DNA of 64,000 nucleotides. Source: PoT sp049331405. GTDB taxonomy: Bacteria; Planctomycetota; Planctomycetia; Isosphaerales; Isosphaeraceae. Below the pieces are notes generated by a model. It made no database searches. It was not told the DNA's origin and saw only the letters and a list, made by a program, of their open reading frames with translations. The number at the start of each line of letters is the position of its first letter. The stretch's first letter is position 1. The position numbers and the translations under genes are program-made. This document shows positions 18,669 to 27,272 of this stretch, piece after piece. Location: positions 558,001 to 622,000 of the forward strand of contig NZ_CP186274.1 in the NCBI RefSeq assembly GCF_049331405.1, written 5' to 3'.

Positions 18669-20327
18669 ATGAACGAGCAAAGGACGATCGCCGACTACAT
18701 CGTCAGCCGCCTGGCCCGAGAGGGAATCACCGACTGCTTCGGCGTGGCCGGCGATTTCGCCTTCAAACTCAGCGACGCGGTGGCTCGGAGCGAGGCCATA
18801 CGATGGGTCGGCTGCTCGAATGAGCTGGACGCGGCCTACGCGGCCGACGGCTATGCTCGCGTGCGCGGCTGCTCGATGCTGATGACCACCTACGCCGTGG
18901 GCGAACTCTCCGCTCTCAACGGCGTGATGGGGGCCAAGGCCGAGCGGTCCTGCGTCTTCCATGTCGTCGGCATGCCGACGATGCGCCATCAGCGCCTGGG
19001 TAAGGTCGTCCACCACACGTTGGGCGACGGAGTGTTCCAGAACTTCGCGAACATCTCGGCGCAGGCGGCCTGCGTCTCGGCCGTGCTCACCCCCGACAAC
19101 TGCGTCCACGAGATGGAGCGGGTCATCGCCACGGCGCGGGCGGAGAGCCGACCGGCCTATATCCTCATCGCCGCGGACTACGCCATCACCCCGCTCACCG
19201 CCTGCGATCCGCCGCCCTACCCGAAGCCCGCCAGCGGGCCCGACCTGGCCGTGGCCGTCGCTGCCATCGCCGAGCGGATCGAGTCGGCACGCTCGGTCGT
19301 TGTGCTCCCGGCATACACGGTGGCGCGATTCAAGCTCCAGAAGCGACTCCTGGCGCTGATCGAGGCTTTGGGATGCCCGTTCGCCGCGATGGCGATGGAT
19401 AAGGCGGTCCTCTCCGAAGCGCACCCGCAATTCGTCGGGATGTACGCCGGGGCCCCGTCATCCCCCGCGGTCCGGGAAGCGGTCGAGGGTGCAGATCTCG
19501 TGATCGACGCCGGTGGCGTCTTCTTCTCCGAGACGAACACCTCCGCGTACTCGGGCCTGCCTGCGGCCGAGAAGGTCGTGACTATCGCCTTCGACCATGT
19601 CCGCATCGGAGACCGGATCTTCAACCCGGTGCGAATGGGGGACGTCTTCGACGCCTTGGCGGCCTCGGTGCGGAAGCGTTTCAACTTCGATCCAAAGGCG
19701 CGGCCGACGCCGGAGAAGCCTGGCGGCAGCCCGGGCGACCCGATCACCGCCGCGACGCTCTATCCCCGCTACCTGAGATTCCTCCGGCCGGGCGACCAGA
19801 TCGTCGTGGAGAGCGGCACCAGCACCTCGGGGGTCGTCCCGCTGCCCTTGCCCGACGGAGCGGAGGTGCACGTCCAGCCGCTCTGGGGATCGATCGGCTG
19901 GGCCACCGGGGCCGCGCTCGGGGTGGCCATGGCCACCCCGTCTCGGCGCACCGTCCTGTTCACCGGAGACGGCTCGCACCAACTCACCGCGAACGACATC
20001 GGCACGATGGGCCGCCACGGCCTGAAGCCGGTGATCTTCGTGCTCAACAACGGCGGCTATACGGTCGAGCGTGCCTTGGAGGCGGACCCGAACTGGGTCT
20101 ACAACGACATCGCCCCCTGGAACTACCACGCCTTGCCACACGCCCTGGGCTGCGAGGGCTGGTTCACTGCGAAGGTCGCTACGCTCGGAGAGCTCGACGC
20201 CGCCCTGTCGAAGGCATCCACGGGCGAATCGGCGAGCTACATCGAAGTCGTCGCCGACAAGATGGACATGCCGCCGGGCCTGGCTTATGTCCACGGCCGA
20301 CTCGACGCGATGTACGGGAACGGCTGA
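18669..20327 (+). CDS. Thiamine-diphosphate 2-oxo acid decarboxylase, pyruvate/indolepyruvate decarboxylase-like
   Basis: The 552 residues follow the PDC/IPDC plan. The N-terminal domain has YIVSRLAREGITDCFGVAGD and NELDAAYAADGYAR, whose Glu (near residue 52) activates the cofactor. A middle domain follows, and the C-terminal cofactor domain has GDGSHQLTANDIGTMGRHGL and VLNNGGYTVERAL. Such enzymes remove CO2 from pyruvate, indolepyruvate, phenylpyruvate or similar acids to give aldehydes; specificity cannot be assigned. The ATG at 18669 begins the family sequence. The neighbours, a LysR gene and a decayed FMN lactate 2-monooxygenase gene, suggest a small 2-oxo/2-hydroxy acid locus. Confidence 0.9.
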   Translation: MNEQRTIADYIVSRLAREGITDCFGVAGDFAFKLSDAVARSEAIRWVGCSNELDAAYAADGYARVRGCSMLMTTYAVGELSALNGVMGAKAERSCVFHVVGMPTMRHQRLGKVVHHTLGDGVFQNFANISAQAACVSAVLTPDNCVHEMERVIATARAESRPAYILIAADYAITPLTACDPPPYPKPASGPDLAVAVAAIAERIESARSVVVLPAYTVARFKLQKRLLALIEALGCPFAAMAMDKAVLSEAHPQFVGMYAGAPSSPAVREAVEGADLVIDAGGVFFSETNTSAYSGLPAAEKVVTIAFDHVRIGDRIFNPVRMGDVFDALAASVRKRFNFDPKARPTPEKPGGSPGDPITAATLYPRYLRFLRPGDQIVVESGTSTSGVVPLPLPDGAEVHVQPLWGSIGWATGAALGVAMATPSRRTVLFTGDGSHQLTANDIGTMGRHGLKPVIFVLNNGGYTVERALEADPNWVYNDIAPWNYHALPHALGCEGWFTAKVATLGELDAALSKASTGESASYIEVVADKMDMPPGLAYVHGRLDAMYGNG

Positions 20328-20372
20328 GATCCGCGACGATGTGGGGCGCCACGGGAATTCGGACGGGGAGAG

Positions 20373-20943
20373 ATGAATTATTTCCGGCCAATATGAGGGC
20401 GAGATCTACGCGGACGGCCTCCGGGGCATCATCCCCAAGCTCCCGAGCGGCATGGCCGAGTCGGAGCGGAAGGCGGTCGCCGCATGGCCCGATGTCATCA
20501 ACTCCCAGGTCCAAGTGGGCTGCGGAGACGAGCGGACGCAGGCGGCGGCCGAGGGATCTGGTTCGGTCGAGCTTCCCGCAGCTCCGGGGGAACTGTCTCG
20601 CCAACGACTTCACTGACCCGGTATTCCGGTCTCGGCTCGCCCGGGCGCCAGAAGTGGCGTCGGATGCCTCGACATTGCTGCCGGCGGTGTGGAGGCGGCC
20701 GGCAAGGTATTGGTGTTGTTCGACTCCGGCGTCCGCTCTGGGTCGGACGTCGTCAAGGAGGTCGCGATGGGAGCCGCGGCCGTCGGCGTCGGCCGCACAT
20801 ACGCCTGGGGCTTGGCCCTCGACGGGGCGGACGGGGTTGTCCATGTCCTGCGGCCCCTGCTCGCGGAATCCGACCTGCTCATGGCGATCGACGGCTATCC
20901 GAGCCCCGCTGAACTCCGATCAGCGTCTCCGATGAGGGCGTGA
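20373..20943 (+). pseudogene. Lactate 2-monooxygenase (FMN hydroxy-acid oxidase), decayed
   Basis: Three separated blocks match one enzyme. The start (ATG at 20373, one extra base near 20,385) then reads GQYEGEIYADGLRGIIPKLP and GCGDERTQAAA, as at the N-terminus of lactate 2-monooxygenase. Around 20,575-20,630 another frame gives LRGNCLANDFTDPVFRS from the middle. From about 20,689 a third frame gives VLFDSGVRSGSDVVKEVAMG and MAIDGYPSPAEL, the FMN phosphate-binding C-terminus. More than half of the normal coding length (about 390 codons) is missing, so no functional product is expected. It lies 45 bases after the decarboxylase. Confidence 0.82.
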
Positions 20944-21067
20944 CCACCCGACGCCGAGTCCGAACAGCCTGCTCTCCCCACAGAACAGTAAGGGCTGGGT
21001 TCAGCAGCAAAGAGGCGGGAGGGAGTGCAGGTGTCGGGTGCCAATGCCCCTACCCGGATCAGGGCGC

Positions 21068-21979
21068 CTATTTGAAGATCCGCTGCGAGAAGAGATAGAA
21101 GTTCTTACTCCACTCGGTGGCGTCATGGCCGTGGGAGTCGACGTGCCAGATGTGCGGAACGTCGTGCTCCTTAAGATAAGTGTGGACGCCCTGGCTGATG
21201 CGGATCAGCCCATCCTTGTTCCCGCAGGCGAGCCAGAGTAGCTTCAGCTTGCCCTTAACCGCCGTCGGGTCGGGGACGAGTTCGGCGGGAGGCAGCGTGT
21301 TCGGGGCCGACGAGAAGCCTCCGACCCACGCGAATATGTCGAGATGCTTCAGGCCGAAATTCAGACTCTGGCCGCCGCCCATCGAGAGGCCGGCAAGCGC
21401 CCGATGCTCCCGATCGGCCGCGACCGAATAGCGAGACTCGATGGCGGGGATGACGCTCTCGAGAAGGTCTCGCTCGAATGCCGCGAATGCCGGGGCGGCT
21501 GCGTAGATATTCCCCTCGGGCCGGTCGTTCTTCCGGGCGCGACCGTTGGGCATGACGACGATCATCGGTGTCGCCTTACCCTCGGCGATCAGATTATCCA
21601 GGATCACTCCGGGGGTGCAGAACCGCTGCCACTCCGTCTCGTCGCCGCCGATCCCGTGGAGCAGGTAGAGCACGGGATACCTCCTCTCGGACGAGTAACC
21701 CGGAGGCGTATAGACGTTCATCTTGCGTCGCGTGCCTACGGATTTCGAGTCGTACTCGACGATCTCGAGCTTGCCGTGCGGAATGTCCTCTCGGGCCTTC
21801 TTGTAGTCGGCGGGCGGGTCGTCGAAGGAGGGTTTGTCGTCGGGGTTGAGCACGATGGGGCCTCCGAACCCGCGACGAGGTCCGTTCGACGCCCCTTCGG
21901 GCCGCTTCGTCTGGGGTTCTTGTGCCTGGGCGGCCGATGCCGCGGTTAAGATCAGGGCCAGACAAACACCATACTTCAT
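21068..21979 (-). CDS. Secreted esterase (esterase D / feruloyl esterase-like)
   Basis: The 303-residue protein has a Sec signal (MKYGVCLALILTAASAAQAQ). Its alpha/beta-hydrolase domain is of the esterase type fused to some xylanases: MNVYTPPGYSSERRYPVLYL, LHGIGGDETEW, MIVVMPNGRA, then the nucleophile elbow ALAGLSMGGGQS. The catalytic His is probably in HVDSHGHDATEW. It should cleave ester groups on sugars or aromatic esters outside the cytoplasm. It is a single gene on the minus strand with no partner close by. Confidence 0.88.
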   Translation of the reverse strand: MKYGVCLALILTAASAAQAQEPQTKRPEGASNGPRRGFGGPIVLNPDDKPSFDDPPADYKKAREDIPHGKLEIVEYDSKSVGTRRKMNVYTPPGYSSERRYPVLYLLHGIGGDETEWQRFCTPGVILDNLIAEGKATPMIVVMPNGRARKNDRPEGNIYAAAPAFAAFERDLLESVIPAIESRYSVAADREHRALAGLSMGGGQSLNFGLKHLDIFAWVGGFSSAPNTLPPAELVPDPTAVKGKLKLLWLACGNKDGLIRISQGVHTYLKEHDVPHIWHVDSHGHDATEWSKNFYLFSQRIFK

Positions 21980-22634
21980 CGTGGTTCTCCAGGTACGCGT
22001 GCATGGACCCGCGATCCGTCAGTTTATCGGGACGGAGCCTGGGCGTCTTCCCTTCAGGGCGGGCTCTACGCGGGGACCATCGCTTTCGCGTGCACTCCAC
22101 GCCGCCGCGATCCCCGACGCGGCAAAAAAAGTCTGTCGCATCACCCTCGGGCTTCGCCTACATGCAGACTCGACCAGCCACCCGCTCGAGCCCTGGGCTT
22201 CACCCCCGATGGTCTTTTGAATGGCATTTGCCGCACTTCACTCAAGTCCAACCGAGGAAACGCAACGAAGGACCCACAAACATGGCCATCCTCCCAGGCG
22301 ACCAACTCCGACGCCCGGCTACCCCCGTCTTCGACGCTATCCCCTGGAAACGTATAAGCGCCCGCCATGGGTTCGTGCCTAGCATTTGTGGAGCCGTCTA
22401 CCCCAAGAAGCCGTAGTCCGCTCGCTCCAACGAAAGTTCTCGAGCCGATTGACGAGACGAAGAGCGGCGGTCAGGCCAGCACCGCCGTAGCCGACGACAG
22501 TGCGATGGCCGTCGTCGAAACGAGCCATGGCGTTGGAGCGAACACGATATGATTCTTGACATGAAGCCAACTGAGTTTATCGAAAGCCAAGGCTGGAGCC
22601 AGCCGGCACCGTTGTGAGTGGCCGGAAAATGGCA
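21980..22634. other. Spacer, no gene seen
   Basis: About 650 bases upstream of the esterase and downstream of the glycine-rich gene. Several overlapping open frames occur, but none has a family motif, signal sequence or ribosome site worth reporting. Confidence 0.5.
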
Positions 22635-22667
22635 CGAGCCCGCGAGGTGCTTGACCTCGCGGGCTCG
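22635..22667 (-). terminator. Rho-independent terminator of the glycine-rich gene
   Basis: Perfect 14-base inverted repeat (22635-22648 with 22654-22667, loop 5). On the minus strand it is followed by GTGCCATTTTCC, a short T-run. It lies about 30 bases past the stop. Confidence 0.75.
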
Positions 22668-22698
22668 GTCGTGGGTTGAGAGGGATCAACCACACGAT

Positions 22699-23076
22699 TT
22701 ATCGGTGTCCGCCTCGATGCATCCCGCCATAGCCGCCGGTCTGGACGACAGGTCCACGGCCTCCGCCGTAACCTCCGCCATATCCCCCGCCGTAACCTCC
22801 ACCGTATCCGCCGCCATATCCCCCGCCGTATCCGCCGCCATATCCCCCGCCGTAACCTCCACCATAACCACCTCTGCACCCACCACCGTAGCCGCCGCCA
22901 TATCCGCCACCGTAGCCACCGCCACAGTTCCCGGGGGTGCCGCAGCGGTATTGCGGGGAGACTGGGCCGCGGTTGCCGCCACCGGGGTAGTTATTCGCTT
23001 TGGCGGCGGTCGTCCCTAACAGGCTGCCGGCCACCAGAGCACCCGCCGCGATGATCGTCTTCAGCTTGATACCCAT
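22699..23076 (-). CDS. Secreted glycine-rich GGYG-repeat protein
   Basis: The protein is 125 residues. A Sec signal (MGIKLKTIIAAGALVAGSLL, ending near AAKA) is followed by YRCGTPGNCGGG and about a dozen tandem Gly-Gly-Tyr-Gly units, then a His/Arg-rich end (GGMHRGGHR). The repeats are also visible as near-identical 12-base DNA units at about 22,760-22,930. Three Cys residues, one of them in the repeat tract, could crosslink. Such Gly/Tyr-rich proteins may be structural or adhesive at the cell surface; this is inference. GAGGAG lies 10 bases upstream of the ATG at 23076. Confidence 0.82.
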   Translation of the reverse strand: MGIKLKTIIAAGALVAGSLLGTTAAKANNYPGGGNRGPVSPQYRCGTPGNCGGGYGGGYGGGYGGGCRGGYGGGYGGGYGGGYGGGYGGGYGGGYGGGYGGGYGGGRGPVVQTGGYGGMHRGGHR

Positions 23077-23587
23077 CGGTCCAGTCTCCTCGCCTTTGCG
23101 TGCCGTGATTCGTGTTTGATCGAGCGTCGTCACTTGGTTTCAGTTCGTCGCTCGTCCCTTCCCATGAGCTTTATCAGGAACCGGAGATCGACCGGACGGA
23201 GGCATCGAAAAAAAAGATCGGGACGTGCGAACATTCCATCGCGATCCCGGGTCTGGTAGGCGTGCAACGGAAACGGTGAAGGACGCCGAAGACCCAGGGC
23301 GTCTCCACTTCGAAGCGAATGGGTCGAGGTGTGTCGACGATGATGGCCAAGCCTTTCAGCAACCTGCGCGGCTGTCCTTGCGGCGAATGTTGCCCGGGAG
23401 AAGGCAGAACCTTGGCGTTCGGTTGCGAATTCCGCGAGTAGGACCGGGCAGACGGCTCATCTTCGTCAGCCGCGACCCGGGTCATGCGACGCCGGGTCGC
23501 TTCTTTTTTGGGCCAAGGTTTCGATTCAGCCTCGGCGATGAAGCTCGACACGAAACCCCGACGTAACCCCGATGCATGCATCGCAGG
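23077..23587. other. Spacer upstream of the tRNA cluster
   Basis: No convincing gene on either strand. It contains a plus-strand terminator (23472-23509) and a run of eight A residues near 23,208. It may encode a small RNA ending at that terminator; no known RNA family was recognised. Confidence 0.4.
23472..23509 (+). terminator. Rho-independent terminator without an assigned gene
   Basis: Nine-base perfect stem (23472-23480 with 23492-23500, loop 11) followed directly by TTCTTTTTT. This is the textbook form on the plus strand, yet no plus-strand gene ends nearby. Confidence 0.75.
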
Positions 23588-23659
23588 GGCCCGATCGTCT
23601 ATCGGCCAGGATACCTGGTTCTCAGCCAGGAGAGGCGGGTTCGATTCCCGCTCGGGCTG
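23588..23659 (+). tRNA. tRNA-Glu (anticodon CTC)
   Basis: The cloverleaf is complete. The acceptor GGCCCGA pairs with TCGGGCT (one G-U pair), and the discriminator is G. The anticodon stem CCTGG/CCAGG holds loop TTCTCAG, giving anticodon CTC. The T arm is GCGGG/CCCGC with loop TTCGATT. The CCA end is not encoded. Confidence 0.92.
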
Positions 23660-23721
23660 CTCTGAGATAAGTTTAATAAATTGATGTTATGGGAAAAAGT
23701 GATTAGATCGCAGAGATTGAT

Positions 23722-23792
23722 GACGCTGGAGCCAGACGGCCAGGCGACCGGCTGCAACCCGGTTCAAGTGGGTTCGACTCCCACCGGCGTCT
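23722..23792 (+). tRNA. tRNA-Cys (anticodon GCA)
   Basis: The acceptor GACGCTG pairs with CGGCGTC, and the discriminator is T, as expected for tRNA-Cys. The anticodon stem ACCGG/CCGGT holds loop CTGCAAC, anticodon GCA. The T arm is GTGGG/CCCAC with loop TTCGACT. CCA is not encoded. It lies 62 bases after tRNA-Glu. Confidence 0.92.
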
Positions 23793-23964
23793 TCGGCGTT
23801 CGCCCGAGTGAATCGGCTGAAAGAACCGCGATTCGACGCGGGCGTGACGCCCGGATTTTCAAAGGAAGCGACTGGACTTGCCGGGCCCGCGGCGCGCCCT
23901 CCTCGTCGCAGGACGATCGAGAAAGCGTGTCCCGTGCAGGGATTCGAGACCGGGGCAAGTCCAG

Positions 23965-24036
23965 GTCGTGGTTGCTCAATGGTAGAGCGCCAGGCTATCC
24001 ACCTGGAGGTTGCGGGTTCGACTCCCGTCCACACGC
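23965..24036 (+). tRNA. Aberrant tRNA-like sequence (tRNA-Gly-like body, anticodon position reads ATC)
   Basis: The D arm (GCTC/GAGC), anticodon stem (CCAGG/CCTGG), T arm (GCGGG/CCCGT, loop TTCGACT) and spacing are those of a normal 72-base tRNA. The body resembles tRNA-Gly(TCC). However, the anticodon loop is CTATCCA, so positions 34-36 read ATC with C at 37, and only the inner four acceptor pairs form (GTGG with CCAC); the outer three mismatch. A bacterial AUC anticodon is not expected. It may be a tRNA pseudogene, or a tRNA with changed function. Confidence 0.6.
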
Positions 24037-24480
24037 AGCGGTCGGTTTGAAACGCCGATGACGCACGGGGCAGTATTGCTGCCTCGACCAATGGGCCCGA
24101 GGGGGATGATCGACCGTGGAGGTTCGCCTGCGGCCTGATTCGACGCGTCCGCGCGACGCGGAGAAAAGACCGCGGGCAGCATCGACTGACGCCTTGAAGC
24201 TCGCGGATTCCGCTTTCCCAAGGCTTCGACATCAGGACGTTCGAGGATGTTGTGGACGCGGAGGTTCGACCTCTCGCCGAGCAGCATCCGGGACGGCCGG
24301 GCGTCGAGGCCAGAAGAAGGCTCAAACGAGCCTCCGCGTCAGGACGTGTGACCGACCGGACGCATCATCCCCCGAAGGCATCCCCAAGATATGCCTTATC
24401 GAAATTGGGAGTCTTGATGTGTTTGTTTTATCGAATTAGGACGGCCTGCAGAGGTCATCCGGAGGTTGGGAGGTGCCATC
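24037..24480. other. Spacer between tRNA-like sequence and SPFH gene
   Basis: About 440 bases. No further cloverleaf or coding motif was found. It must hold the promoter of the SPFH gene, possibly in the A+T-richer part at 24,390-24,440. Confidence 0.4.
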
Positions 24481-25587
24481 GTGTTCTTCCGCAAGAGCGG
24501 TGTGATCCACAGCTTTGATGTCGGTCTCCACTTCCGGGATGGCGAGTTTCAGGGGTTGCTGGAGCCTGGCCGGTACGCCTTCTTCGACCCGTTTAACCAT
24601 GAGGAGGTCGAGGTCGTCTCAACAAGGTCCCCGTTCCTCTTTCACGAGAAGCTCGACCTGATCGTCAAGTCGGGCGATCTCAAGGGGCACGCCAAGGTCA
24701 TCGACCTCGTCGACGACCAGCGCGGGCTCGTCTGGGTCGACCGCCGGTTCGTCCGGATCCTGCCCCCGGGGCAGCACGTCTTCTGGACGGGTCAGCGTGA
24801 CGTGCGGGTCGAGGTCGTCGACGCCCGGCAGCCTCGCTTCGAGCATCCGGAGCTGAAGGTCATCGCTCGGAGTTCCTCGGCTCGCGATCACCTCGAGGTG
24901 GTCTCCGTGGGCCGGAGCTCCTCCGGCGTGCTCTTCCTCGACGGCCGCTACGTGGGGACGCTCGAGCCCGGTACGTACGCCTTCTGGAAGGGGGTGGCCG
25001 ACGTCCGGGTCGTGACCGTCGACCTGCGCGAGACCACGCTCGACGTCCAGGGGCAGGAGATCATGACCTCCGACAAGGTCACGCTCCGCCTGAACGCCGT
25101 CACGACCTTCCGGGTCGCCGACCCGAGGCGTGCGGTCTGTACCTCCGACGAGTTCGGCCAGGCCCTCTACCGCGAGGCCCAGCTCGCGCTCCGCTCGGTG
25201 GTCGGCTCGCGAGAGCTCGACACGTTGCTGGCCGATAAGGAGTCGATCGCCCGCGAGGCCGTTGCCCTGCTGAACCCTAGGGCCGAGCAGCTTGGTTTGG
25301 AGGTCATCGCCTTCGGCATCCGCGACCTGATCCTGCCGGGGGAGATGAAGGATCTGATGAACAAGGTTACCCGGGCCCGCAAGGCCGCCGAGGCGACCCT
25401 GATCATGAGGCGCGAGGAGACGGCCGCCCTCCGCAGCCAGGCCAACACGGCCAAGATCCTGGCCGAGAACCCGACCCTCATGCGGCTCCGGGAACTCGAG
25501 GTGATCGAGAAGGTCGCGAAGTCCGGCCAGCTCAACGTCACGTTGAGCGAGAAGGGGCTGGGCGATCGCCTGGTCAACCTGCTCTGA
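24481..25587 (+). CDS. SPFH/band-7 domain protein (slipin-like)
   Basis: The protein is 368 residues. The first half contains repeated small beta units (GVIHSFDVGLHFRDGEFQGL, LEPGRYAFFDP, later ILPPGQHVFWTG and LEPGTYAFWKG). The SPFH core follows: VDLRETTLDVQGQEIMTSDK, VTLRLNAVTTFRVADPRRA, YREAQLALRSVVGSRELDTL and GLEVIAFGIRDLILP, then a charged coiled coil. SPFH proteins form membrane-associated oligomers. No clear transmembrane segment is seen, so attachment is probably peripheral. A GTG start at 24481 is chosen because GGGAGG lies 7 bases upstream; the in-frame TTG at 24466 directly abuts another GGAGG. Confidence 0.88.
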   Translation: MFFRKSGVIHSFDVGLHFRDGEFQGLLEPGRYAFFDPFNHEEVEVVSTRSPFLFHEKLDLIVKSGDLKGHAKVIDLVDDQRGLVWVDRRFVRILPPGQHVFWTGQRDVRVEVVDARQPRFEHPELKVIARSSSARDHLEVVSVGRSSSGVLFLDGRYVGTLEPGTYAFWKGVADVRVVTVDLRETTLDVQGQEIMTSDKVTLRLNAVTTFRVADPRRAVCTSDEFGQALYREAQLALRSVVGSRELDTLLADKESIAREAVALLNPRAEQLGLEVIAFGIRDLILPGEMKDLMNKVTRARKAAEATLIMRREETAALRSQANTAKILAENPTLMRLRELEVIEKVAKSGQLNVTLSEKGLGDRLVNLL

Positions 25588-25616
25588 GGGGAGTCCGCGC
25601 GAGGATCTCTAACGAC

Positions 25617-25671
25617 GCGACCCGGTCGGCCCGACCGCGAGCCTTGGCTCGGGAAGGACCGACCGGGTCGC
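25617..25671. terminator. Hairpin between convergent SPFH and DUF1559 genes
   Basis: Perfect 13-base inverted repeat (25617-25629 with 25659-25671) with a 29-base loop that contains a smaller stem. It is placed 30 bases after the SPFH stop and 75 bases after the DUF1559 stop, so it may act in both directions. Confidence 0.7.
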
Positions 25672-25746
25672 TCTCATTCCGGGGGGGGGAATGTCTCCGA
25701 CGGTCCCTCGCCGATCGGGCGAGGTCGTCGTTGATCGATGCCGCGA

Positions 25747-26640
25747 TCAGAAGCCGCTGGAGCTGATGATCTCGCCGCCGTCGCGGGAGGTCAGGGCGCT
25801 GAGGACTTCGACGGAGGTCTGCTCCTTGAGGAAGCGGACGGAGCCGTCGCCCATGCCGACGTTGAAGCCGCCGGGGTGGAACGAGTAGGCGTTGCCGTAC
25901 CAGTTGCTCACGTTGACGACCGACGATCCGACGAACCAGACGATGTTCGGCGTGCCGCCGCCCGGGACGGGCGTGACGACCACGGGGAAGATCCAGCCCG
26001 CGCCGACGTTGCCGGCCCAAGGCTCGATCGAGGTGCCCCAGGGGGTCTGGCCGAAGTAGTTCCAGGGGGGATTGGTCGGGTTCTTGGCCCGGTAGAGGTA
26101 CCAGTTCTGACGGCCGGCCGACTCATACTGCATGATCGTGTTCGAGAGGCCGTCGGTCGTCGTCACGAACGAGCCGTAGGTGTACATCTCGAGCATGGCC
26201 TTGTTTTGGCTCCAGTTCATGGCCGTGCGGAGCGCGGGGTAGTCGGTGGTCGAGTAGCCGCCGGTCGGCGTCTGGCCGGCGTCGGGGTTCGAGGGGCAGG
26301 AGAAGGCGGCGACCTTGCTGTAGGACACGGTCGAGTTGACCGGGCTGTTCCAGATCACGCTGAAGTTGTAGGCGTTGCTCAGGTTCGCCTGCTCGAGGAA
26401 CGGCAGGACCGCCACGTAGGGGCCCGCCGCGCCCGTGACGCTGACGCCCGGCAGGCTGTTGTTGATGTCGTGGTAGTTGTGCATGGCCAGCCCGAGCTGC
26501 TTCAGATTGTTCGTGCACTGGATGCGGCGGGCGGCCTCTCGGGCCGACTGCACGGCCGGGAGTAGGAGCGCGATCAACACGGCGATGATCGCGATGACGA
26601 CGAGGAGCTCGATCAGGGTGAAGGCGCGTCGACGGGGCAT
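25747..26640 (-). CDS. DUF1559 protein with type IV pilin-like N-terminus
   Basis: The 297 residues begin MPRRRAFTLIELLVVIAIIA, a prepilin signal, and continue with QCTNNLKQLGLAMHNYHDIN and a domain rich in aromatic and Asn/Ser residues. The family end signature is FHPGGFNVGMGDGSVRFLKE. The ATG at 26640 is selected because the pilin signal begins there, although the frame is open to 26796. The protein is complete. No small lipoprotein gene follows this copy, unlike the copy at 10292-11377. The family function is unknown. Confidence 0.93.
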   Translation of the reverse strand: MPRRRAFTLIELLVVIAIIAVLIALLLPAVQSAREAARRIQCTNNLKQLGLAMHNYHDINNSLPGVSVTGAAGPYVAVLPFLEQANLSNAYNFSVIWNSPVNSTVSYSKVAAFSCPSNPDAGQTPTGGYSTTDYPALRTAMNWSQNKAMLEMYTYGSFVTTTDGLSNTIMQYESAGRQNWYLYRAKNPTNPPWNYFGQTPWGTSIEPWAGNVGAGWIFPVVVTPVPGGGTPNIVWFVGSSVVNVSNWYGNAYSFHPGGFNVGMGDGSVRFLKEQTSVEVLSALTSRDGGEIISSSGF

Positions 26641-27199
26641 TGGGTCCAATACCTTTCGGGCTTGAGATCGTCGACGCCTTGACGCGGGCGCCGAGGCCGA
26701 TCCCTCGCCTCTTTGTCTTGTTGCGGAGGGGAAAAGGGTGGAATTACGACAAGGGCCGCGAATCCTCGACGGCTCTCCTTCGAGCCATCTCGACACGGCC
26801 CGAAATCCAGGCTGTCTTCCAAATCAACGGGGTGAGGCGCGTAAACTCGAAGCGGGAGGGGCGGGGCGATGCATTGGCCTCTTCGAGAAAACCCTCGGTG
26901 CCGGGAGGCCAGGGGGAGAGGCCTGGGCGTGCCAAGGGCCGGCGAGGAACCATCGCCCCCTTCGCCAGATCCGGACGTCTTACTTACATTGCCCAGCATC
27001 ACTCTGCTTCGAATCGAAGTAGGTCAGTCACGCCGATGGGACCAGGATCGGGATCACTCAGATCGCCTCAATCTGAGAGTGAGACTCAGTGTCATTTGGG
27101 CTCAGGATAGTCCACGTCTCCTCCTCATGTCAAGACGATGCCTTTTATGATCGTTGCGGAGTATGGATGCGGGCGATGTGGGGGCATTCGAAACGCCAA
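26641..27199. other. Spacer, no gene seen
   Basis: About 560 bases upstream of the DUF1559 gene. Open frames here have no recognisable motif. It probably holds the DUF1559 promoter. Confidence 0.5.
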
Positions 27200-27228
27200 C
27201 AGGACCCGGGCTTGGAGCCAGGGTCCTG
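27200..27228 (-). terminator. Hairpin downstream of the endonuclease/phosphatase-family gene
   Basis: Eight-base inverted repeat (27200-27207 with 27221-27228), 45 bases past the stop of the minus-strand gene. No T-run follows; function is inferred from position. Confidence 0.5.
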
Positions 27229-27272
27229 TCTCGTAAAGATTTGTGTCAAGGCGAGGAGCTACTTACGGCGAT

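Noticed and set aside
22760..22930. Non-coding tandem repeat
   Set aside because: The repeats lie in frame within a secreted GGYG protein with a signal peptide and ribosome site.
23160..23509. Possible SRP RNA, tmRNA or 6S RNA before the terminator
   Set aside because: The conserved core motifs of these RNAs, such as the SRP GGAAGGAAGCAGCC segment, were looked for and are not present.
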